A stretch of 10,076 nucleotides of DNA from Ignavibacteriaceae bacterium (lineage in GTDB: Bacteria > Bacteroidota > Ignavibacteria > Ignavibacteriales > Ignavibacteriaceae). The notes under the pieces are model-generated. The model did not search any database, had not been told where the DNA came from, and worked only from the letters and a program-made list of their open reading frames with translations. Of the stretch, positions 5,449 to 10,076 are shown piece after piece. Position 1 is the first letter of the stretch; each line of letters starts with the position of its first letter. The stretch lies in the NCBI GenBank assembly GCA_026193755.1, contig JAPHUI010000321.1, positions 1-10,076 of the forward strand, written 5' to 3'. The position numbers were made by a program, and so were the translations under genes.

Positions 5449-6102
5449 ATGGCTATAATTGCTCCTTCGATACTTTCAGCAGATTTTTCAAATTTATCCC
5501 AACAGATCAGACTAACAGAGATAGGAGGAGCTGGTTGGATTCATTGCGATGTTATGGATGGACATTTTGTTCCCAATATTACTATTGGACCGATCATAGT
5601 TGAAGCTGCAAGGAAATGTACAAAACTTCCAATTGATGTTCACCTGATGATTGAAAATCCGGATAAATATCTTGAGGCTTTTGCAAATGCAGGTGCGAAC
5701 TATATCTCAGTTCACGTTGAAGAAGTTGTTCATCTCAACAGAACAGTAAACTATATAAAGGAACTTGGCTGTAAAGCGGGAGTAGTTGTAAACCCTGCCA
5801 CACCTATAAACAGCATTATGGATATAGCTGAATATATAGACCTGCTCTTAATCATGACTGTTAATCCGGGATTTGGTGGACAAAAGTTTATTTCGAATTC
5901 AATCAGAAGAATTGAAGAAGCTGTTAGTTTGAGAAATAAACATCATTCAAAATTTCTTATTGAGATAGATGGTGGTGTTAACAAAGAAACTATTGTAAAT
6001 GCAAAAAAGGCTGGTGTTGATGTATTTGTAGCTGGTTCTGCTATTTTCGACGCGGATAATATAACGGCTGCAACAACTGAGCTGAAAAATCTTATAAAAT
6101 AA
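5449..6102 (+). CDS. rpe: Ribulose-phosphate 3-epimerase
   Basis: This 217-residue cytoplasmic TIM-barrel enzyme interconverts D-ribulose 5-phosphate and D-xylulose 5-phosphate in the pentose phosphate pathway. All hallmark motifs are present: APSILSADFSNL (5-16); HCDVMDGHFVPNITIGP (32-48) with metal ligand His32 and catalytic Asp34; DVHLMIENPDKY (63-74) with His65; MTVNPGFGGQKFI (136-148) forming the phosphate and flexible loop; EIDGGVN (172-178) with the second catalytic Asp174; and VAGSAIF (194-200). Length is standard. The ATG lies 2 bases after the PASTA stop codon, and GAGGAG at 5432-5437, inside the end of that gene, is its ribosome binding site, so the two are very likely translated from one transcript. 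The function is certain by family; nothing is unusual. Confidence 0.97.
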   Translation: MAIIAPSILSADFSNLSQQIRLTEIGGAGWIHCDVMDGHFVPNITIGPIIVEAARKCTKLPIDVHLMIENPDKYLEAFANAGANYISVHVEEVVHLNRTVNYIKELGCKAGVVVNPATPINSIMDIAEYIDLLLIMTVNPGFGGQKFISNSIRRIEEAVSLRNKHHSKFLIEIDGGVNKETIVNAKKAGVDVFVAGSAIFDADNITAATTELKNLIK

Positions 6103-6135
6103 TTCAACCTCATATTTAGACAGGGTTCATAAAAA

Positions 6136-7005
6136 TTGATTCCTCAGGTAGTAAACCATTCAAAAGAAAATAGTTCGCTCAAGTATAATATTGGAAAGAA
6201 TATTTTTGATTTTAGGTTCGCTTATGTAATGGGAATTCTTAATATTACTTCAGATTCCTTTTCTGATGGTGGATTATTTATCAATAAACAAAAAGCCGTC
6301 AATCATGCATTGGAAATGATAGAATCAGGTGCAGATATTATTGATATCGGTGGAGAATCTACCAGACCGGGTTCTGAACCGGTAAGTGAGTCCGAAGAAT
6401 TGGAACGAGTTATTCCTGTTATTAATGGAATACTCAAATCAAAACCTGATGCGAGCATTTCAATAGATACAACGAAAGCAAACGTGGCAAAGCAGGCACT
6501 AAGAAATGGGGCATTGATAGTCAATGACATTAGCGGAGGAACTTTCGAGCCGAGTATATTTGAAGTTGCAAGTGAACTCAATGCAGCAATGATACTGATG
6601 CATATAAAAGGAAAACCAAAAACAATGCAGGTTTCACCTGAATATTCTAATGTAATTGCTGAAGTTTATGATCATCTGGCGAAACAAAGTTCAATTGCAT
6701 CAGAACACGGCATTGAAAATATTATTATAGATCCGGGAATTGGATTTGGAAAGAGACTTGAACATAATCTGTCTCTCATCAATGGGCTTGATTATTTCAG
6801 GTCTTTAGGTTTTCCAATTTTAATCGGCTTATCACGCAAATCTTTTATTGGAAATATTTTAAATTTACCTGTTGAAGAAAGAGATGATGCAACAAATTCA
6901 ATGAATATGCTGGCTTTAAGTAAAGGTGCGCGAATAATCCGAACTCATAATGTTAAGCAGGCTTATCAAACCTGTAAATTGTTTAACGAAGTAATTATCA
7001 ACTAA
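6136..7005 (+). CDS. folP: Dihydropteroate synthase, TTG start
   Basis: A 289-residue enzyme that joins 7,8-dihydropterin pyrophosphate to p-aminobenzoate to give dihydropteroate in folate synthesis, the target of sulfonamides. Motifs in order: VMGILNITSDSFSDGG (31-46), DIIDIGGESTRPGSEP (67-82), SISIDTTKANVAKQAL (107-122), NDISGG (130-135), MHIKGKPKTMQ (155-165), DPGIGFGKRLEHN (199-211), GLSRKSFIG (231-239), RDDAT (249-253) and RTHNV (269-273). Two positions differ from the common pattern: Ser39 stands where loop 1 normally has Pro (TPDSF), and Asn272 where RxHDV is usual. The start is taken as TTG at 6136: a TAA lies two codons upstream in frame (6130-6132), AGGG at 6122-6125 is a suitable ribosome binding site, and the next in-frame ATG is Met32, inside the first motif. 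It sits 33 bases after rpe and overlaps cdaA by one base, so it belongs to the same operon. Confidence 0.96.
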   Translation: MIPQVVNHSKENSSLKYNIGKNIFDFRFAYVMGILNITSDSFSDGGLFINKQKAVNHALEMIESGADIIDIGGESTRPGSEPVSESEELERVIPVINGILKSKPDASISIDTTKANVAKQALRNGALIVNDISGGTFEPSIFEVASELNAAMILMHIKGKPKTMQVSPEYSNVIAEVYDHLAKQSSIASEHGIENIIIDPGIGFGKRLEHNLSLINGLDYFRSLGFPILIGLSRKSFIGNILNLPVEERDDATNSMNMLALSKGARIIRTHNVKQAYQTCKLFNEVIIN

Positions 7006-7823
7006 TGTTTGAATTATTTAAAATAGGATTCCTGACTGTAACATTCCTTGATGTAGTTGACATATTCATCGTTGCTTTCATAGTTTATAAACTTTATACC
7101 ATTCTTCGTGGAACAATAGCCGCCCAGATTTTTATTGGTCTGATAATAATTTTTATTTTTTCATTTGCTGCCCAGGCAATTCAACTTAAAGCTTTAAATT
7201 CTTTGTTAAAATTGATTACTGACATCTGGGTAATAGCATTTATAATTCTGTTTCAGCCAGAAATCAGGAGATTGCTGGTGATCCTGGCAAGAAATCCTGT
7301 TGTTAAAATATTCGGTAAACATGAACTGCATGAATCTGCAGAAATTATTGTCGATGCCGCATTTGAATTATCACAACGTCAGTATGGAGCTTTGATTGTT
7401 ATTATAAGAGAGACCGGAATACGCAGCTATGTTGAAACAGGAGAAATATTAAACGCAAAGCTCAGCAAATCTCTCATCACATCAATCTTTTTCCCGAAGT
7501 CTTCTTTACATGATGGTGCGGTTATAGTCAAGGGAAATATTGTTGAGGCCGCACGATGTACTTTGCCACTTTCCGCATCCACCCAAATTGATAGTGAAAA
7601 TCTGGGTATGAGACACAGGGCAGGTCTTGGAATTAGCGAGCAAGCAGATGTAATTAGTGTTATTGTTTCTGAGGAAACGGGTAGCATTTCTGTTGCAGAA
7701 AATGGAATTCTTACATCCGGTTTATCGAAGGATTCATTAAGAAAAAAATTGAAAGAAGCTTTCATCACTCCTACACCAAAATCCTGGAAAACTTTATTTG
7801 AGCAGTTTAAAGGAGAAAAATAA
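7005..7823 (+). CDS. cdaA: Membrane diadenylate cyclase CdaA
   Basis: A 272-residue enzyme that makes cyclic di-AMP from two ATP. Three N-terminal membrane helices (about 16-34, 38-59 and 70-86) anchor it in the inner membrane. The cytoplasmic DAC (DisA_N) domain covers about 110-250, with the catalytic DGA at 170-172 (SLHDGAVIVKGN), GMRHRAGLGISEQADVISVI (201-220) containing the RHR ATP-binding motif, and VSEETGSISV (221-230). Length and layout fit the CdaA (formerly YbbP) group. c-di-AMP typically controls potassium and osmolyte transport and wall homeostasis. Its ATG overlaps the folP stop as TAATG, implying translational coupling. The YbbR-domain regulator CdaR that follows cdaA in Firmicutes is absent here; a glycosyltransferase gene follows instead. 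The folP-cdaA order is one I recall from Bacteroidota genomes. Confidence 0.95.
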   Translation: MFELFKIGFLTVTFLDVVDIFIVAFIVYKLYTILRGTIAAQIFIGLIIIFIFSFAAQAIQLKALNSLLKLITDIWVIAFIILFQPEIRRLLVILARNPVVKIFGKHELHESAEIIVDAAFELSQRQYGALIVIIRETGIRSYVETGEILNAKLSKSLITSIFFPKSSLHDGAVIVKGNIVEAARCTLPLSASTQIDSENLGMRHRAGLGISEQADVISVIVSEETGSISVAENGILTSGLSKDSLRKKLKEAFITPTPKSWKTLFEQFKGEK

Positions 7824-8484
7824 AAATCCTGGTTCTATCTGTGCAGTTATTCCTTTTTATAATGAAAAAGAAACCCTGATTAAAATCCTGAATGAAACAA
7901 GCCACTATGTGAAATTTATTTATGCTGTTAATGATGGTTCAGTTGATGATTCTTATCAGACTGAAAGACAAATCTCGAATGTAAAATTCATTGATCACGA
8001 TAAAAATTATGGTAAAGGAAAAGCTTTAGACACTGGTTTTAAAGCTGCCGTTTCATCAGGATACGATTATATTGTTACACTTGATGCAGACCTTCAACAT
8101 AATCCAAAATACATTCCTAATCTTATTGAAGGATTAAAATCATTTGATATTGTAATTGGTAACAGATTAATAAATTTAAAAGGAATGCCGATTCAACGAA
8201 AACTTAGCAATAAACTAACTTCTTTTTTTCTTACAATAAAAATAGGTCAAAATATATTAGATAGCCAATGCGGTTATAGAGCATATTCAGTAAAGGTTCT
8301 TAAAGAAGTAGCTACCGAATATTCTGGCTTTGAGGCAGAGAGTGAAATTCTTGTAAAGGCATCAAAGAAAGGATTTAAAATCGGTTTTGTCGATATCCCG
8401 ACTATTTATGGAAATGAAAAAAGCAAGATGCAGCCTGTACAGGCTATTTTGGGTTTCCTGAAAGTTATGTTAAATAGAAGTTAA
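7798..8484 (+). CDS. Family 2 glycosyltransferase (polyprenyl-phosphate sugar transferase-like)
   Basis: A 228-residue soluble GT-A fold enzyme of the dolichol-/polyprenyl-phosphate mannosyltransferase type. Motifs: CAVIPFYNEKETL (15-27) for nucleotide-sugar binding, AVNDGSVDDS (43-52), NYGKGKALDTGFKAA (70-84), the metal-binding LDADLQH (95-101, Asp96 and Asp98), GNRL (121-124) and DSQCGYRAYSVKVL (155-168). No membrane helix is evident, so it would act on a lipid carrier at the inner membrane surface. Donor and acceptor cannot be told. The only standard start codon ahead of the first motif is TTG at 7798, overlapping cdaA by 26 bases. The good ribosome binding site AAAGGAG (7809-7815) lies after it, and no ATG, GTG or TTG stands at the right distance from that site in this frame. 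The true start is therefore unsure, though the body of the gene is intact. Last gene of the PASTA-rpe-folP-cdaA cluster. Confidence 0.9.
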   Translation: MSSLKEKNKNPGSICAVIPFYNEKETLIKILNETSHYVKFIYAVNDGSVDDSYQTERQISNVKFIDHDKNYGKGKALDTGFKAAVSSGYDYIVTLDADLQHNPKYIPNLIEGLKSFDIVIGNRLINLKGMPIQRKLSNKLTSFFLTIKIGQNILDSQCGYRAYSVKVLKEVATEYSGFEAESEILVKASKKGFKIGFVDIPTIYGNEKSKMQPVQAILGFLKVMLNRS

Positions 8485-8523
8485 GAGTTGAATTTTAAAA
8501 TCGTAAAAGAACTATTTATCTGC

Positions 8524-8531
8524 TATTTTTG
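8524..8531 (+). promoter_or_regulatory. Candidate -7 box before the UPF0173 gene
   Basis: TATTTTTG matches TAnnTTTG and lies in the 92-base gap between the glycosyltransferase stop and the ATG at 8577, giving a leader of roughly 40 bases. No TTG lies at the proper -33 distance. The gap and the strong ribosome binding site that follows suggest a new transcription unit, but this is tentative. Confidence 0.22.
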
Positions 8532-8576
8532 TATTTTGAATAGCAAAGATTGATTACTAAAAACCGGGAGGGAAAA

Positions 8577-9254
8577 ATGAAATTAAAATATTTTTCACAC
8601 TCAGGCTTCCAGTTAACAACATCAACCGGGAAAAGGATTCTAATCGATCCTTTTCTAACTGGAAATCCAAACGCACCTGTCAAAGCTGCTGATGTAGAAG
8701 CTGATTACATAATTTTGACTCATGCCCACAGTGATCATATCGGCGATAGTTTTGATATTGCAAAGCGCTGTAACTCCACTTTTATTTGCGTGAATGAACT
8801 TGCGAATTACTGTAGTTCAAAAGGATTCAATGCTCATAACATGCATATCGGCGGAGGTTATAATTTTGATTTTGGCAGAGTTAAATTTACTATCGCTCAT
8901 CACGGTTCTATTACTCCAGATAATCACTATGCTGGAGAACCGGCAGGTGTTATAATTTCTGCGGACGGAATAAATCTTTATCATACTGGAGATACCGGTT
9001 TATTTTATGATATGAAACTAATTGGTGAGATGACCTCGATTGATTATATGCTGCTTCCCATAGGCGATAATTTTACAATGGGAATTACGGATGCTCTTAA
9101 AGCCATTGAATTAGCTAAACCAAAAACAGCAATACCAATGCATTATAATACATTTCCTGTAATTGTTGCGGACCCAAATGAGTTTAAAAAATTAGCTGAA
9201 GAAAAAGGATTTAAAATCAGGGTATTAAATTTTGGCGAAGAAATTGAACTTTAA
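8577..9254 (+). CDS. UPF0173-family metal-dependent hydrolase (metallo-beta-lactamase fold)
   Basis: A 225-residue cytoplasmic protein of the YtkL/UPF0173 group, a metallo-beta-lactamase-fold family whose physiological substrate is not established. The metal-binding motif THAHSDHIGD is at 48-57 (His49, His51, Asp53, His54). Further probable ligands are His108 or His109 in IAHHGS (106-111), Asp139 in HTGDTG (136-141) and His189 in IPMHYNTFP (186-194). The N-terminus LKYFSHSGFQL and the segment ILIDPFLTGNP (21-31) are typical of the family, and length is standard. The start is the ATG at 8577, 5 bases after GGGAGGG (8566-8572), the strongest ribosome binding site in the window. A TTG nine codons upstream in the same frame is ignored because it lies ahead of that site. 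It is followed 35 bases later by parA. Confidence 0.94.
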   Translation: MKLKYFSHSGFQLTTSTGKRILIDPFLTGNPNAPVKAADVEADYIILTHAHSDHIGDSFDIAKRCNSTFICVNELANYCSSKGFNAHNMHIGGGYNFDFGRVKFTIAHHGSITPDNHYAGEPAGVIISADGINLYHTGDTGLFYDMKLIGEMTSIDYMLLPIGDNFTMGITDALKAIELAKPKTAIPMHYNTFPVIVADPNEFKKLAEEKGFKIRVLNFGEEIEL

Positions 9255-9289
9255 CTCTTGTATGAACAGTTTATCTCTGATGAATACTG

Positions 9290-10063
9290 ATGACTAAAAT
9301 TATTGCCATAGCAAATCAGAAAGGTGGTGTTGGAAAGACAACAACAGCTATAAATCTTTCTTCTTTGCTTGCGGCTGCCGAAAAGAAAACCCTGCTTATT
9401 GATATTGATCCACAATCAAATTCTTCTTCAGGATTAAGCATTTACAAACACAATCCCTCTGTCTATGAAGTTATGGTAGGGAACGAAGACATAAAAAATG
9501 TAATTATTGAATCCTATATGCCCTTTCTTGATTTGTTACCTTCAAATATCAACCTGGTGGGTGCAGAAATTGAAATGGTTGAATTACCTAAAAGAGAAAC
9601 AATATTAAAAGAAGCTTTGCGTGAAGTTTACGAAAGATATGATTATATTTTAATTGACTGTCCACCTTCACTTGGTCTTTTAACTCTGAATGCACTAACA
9701 GCATCGAACTCGGTACTCATTCCTGTTCAGTGCGAATATTTTGCGCTTGAAGGACTCGGACAACTTTTAAACACAATAAACATTGTAAAGCAGTATTACA
9801 ACCCTGATCTTACTATTGAGGGAGTTCTTTTAACAATGTTTGATACCAGACTTCGTCTGTCTCATCAGGTTGCGGAAGAAGTTCGAAAGTATTTCGGTGA
9901 AAAAGTATTTAACACAGTAATTAATCGAAACGTCAGAATATCAGAGGCTCCAAGTTTTGGAAAGCCGATAATTTTATACGATGCAGTATCGACCGGCGCA
10001 CAAAATTATATGGCATTTGCTGCTGAATTAATTGAAAGAAATTCAAAACCCATAAATACATAA
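9290..10063 (+). CDS. parA: Chromosome-partitioning ATPase ParA/Soj
   Basis: A 257-residue P-loop ATPase of the MinD/ParA superfamily. The deviant Walker A motif KGGVGKTTTAINLSS is at 11-25 with the signature Lys11 and the phosphate-binding Lys16. Walker A' is LLIDIDPQ (35-42), Walker B YILIDCPPSLG (119-129), followed by PVQCEYFALEGL (145-156). The C-terminal NRNVRISEAPSFGKPI (212-227) is the mark of chromosomal Soj-type ParA. It lacks the N-terminal helix-turn-helix of P1-type plasmid ParA proteins, so it is a short type Ia protein that binds DNA non-specifically as an ATP dimer. With ParB and parS sites it moves replicated origins apart. The ATG at 9290 directly precedes TKIIAIANQKGGVGKTT, the normal start for the family, although no clear Shine-Dalgarno sequence is present. 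A start codon 4 bases after its stop fits parB. Confidence 0.96.
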   Translation: MTKIIAIANQKGGVGKTTTAINLSSLLAAAEKKTLLIDIDPQSNSSSGLSIYKHNPSVYEVMVGNEDIKNVIIESYMPFLDLLPSNINLVGAEIEMVELPKRETILKEALREVYERYDYILIDCPPSLGLLTLNALTASNSVLIPVQCEYFALEGLGQLLNTINIVKQYYNPDLTIEGVLLTMFDTRLRLSHQVAEEVRKYFGEKVFNTVINRNVRISEAPSFGKPIILYDAVSTGAQNYMAFAAELIERNSKPINT

Positions 10064-10067
10064 AAAG

Positions 10068-10076
10068 ATGAGTAAA
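10068..10076 (+). CDS. Start of the next gene, probably parB (partial)
   Basis: An ATG at 10068-10070 followed by AGT AAA (MSK...) begins 4 bases after the parA stop and runs off the window. parB nearly always follows Soj-type parA in one operon, so ParB is the likely product; nine bases do not prove it. Confidence 0.4.

Noticed and set aside
5382..5603. Open frame across the PASTA/rpe junction
   Set aside because: It is a shadow frame over two well-supported genes, with no recognisable domain.
7427..7768. Minus-strand open frame inside cdaA
   Set aside because: It lies antisense to the conserved DAC domain, has no family resemblance and is explained as a by-product of codon use.
8550..8552. 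TTG as start of the UPF0173 hydrolase
   Set aside because: It lies before the strong GGGAGGG site, which is placed ideally for the ATG at 8577, where family members begin.

Overview
The window looks like chromosomal DNA from a low-GC member of the Bacteroidota/Chlorobi group, most likely the Ignavibacteria. The best evidence is the C-terminal type IX secretion sorting domain of the protein at 1230-2819, whose NFPNPFNPSTTISFELP motif is very typical of Ignavibacteria. TAnnTTTG promoter-like boxes and weak Shine-Dalgarno sequences before several genes fit this group. The assignment rests on protein flavour only; no rRNA is present.

Left part (1-1223): the last 29 codons of an outer-membrane-type protein, a GC-rich palindromic element, then a lone gene fusing a RhuM-type N-terminal domain to a Fic/Doc domain. 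This is the most accessory-looking part of the window. The gene holds a perfect 12-bp-arm palindrome inside its coding sequence.

Minus-strand pair (1230-4494): an NFACT/RqcH-family protein of ribosome-associated quality control, followed after 42 bases by a secreted protein with two DUF1566 (Lcl_C-like) units and a T9SS sorting domain. This pair converges on the Fic gene with only 6 bases between the stop codons.

Divergent intergenic region (4495-4684): a nested inverted repeat, an 11-bp direct repeat exactly 100 bases apart, and candidate promoters for both directions.

Plus-strand cluster (4685-8484): a membrane-anchored three-PASTA protein without a kinase domain, rpe (pentose phosphate pathway), folP (dihydropteroate synthase, TTG start), cdaA (membrane diadenylate cyclase) and a family 2 glycosyltransferase. 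Spacings are 2 bases, 33 bases, a 1-base overlap and a 26-base overlap, so this is very probably one operon. It joins housekeeping metabolism to envelope-related functions (PASTA, c-di-AMP, glycosyl transfer).

Right part (8485-10076): a UPF0173 metallo-beta-lactamase-fold hydrolase with a strong ribosome binding site, a chromosomal-type ParA/Soj ATPase, and the first three codons of a following gene that is probably parB.

No tRNA, rRNA, CRISPR array, insertion sequence or prophage gene was seen. No wholly new system is evident. The RhuM-Fic gene with its internal palindrome, the kinase-less PASTA protein heading the operon, and the glycosyltransferase without a well-placed start codon are the points most worth following.
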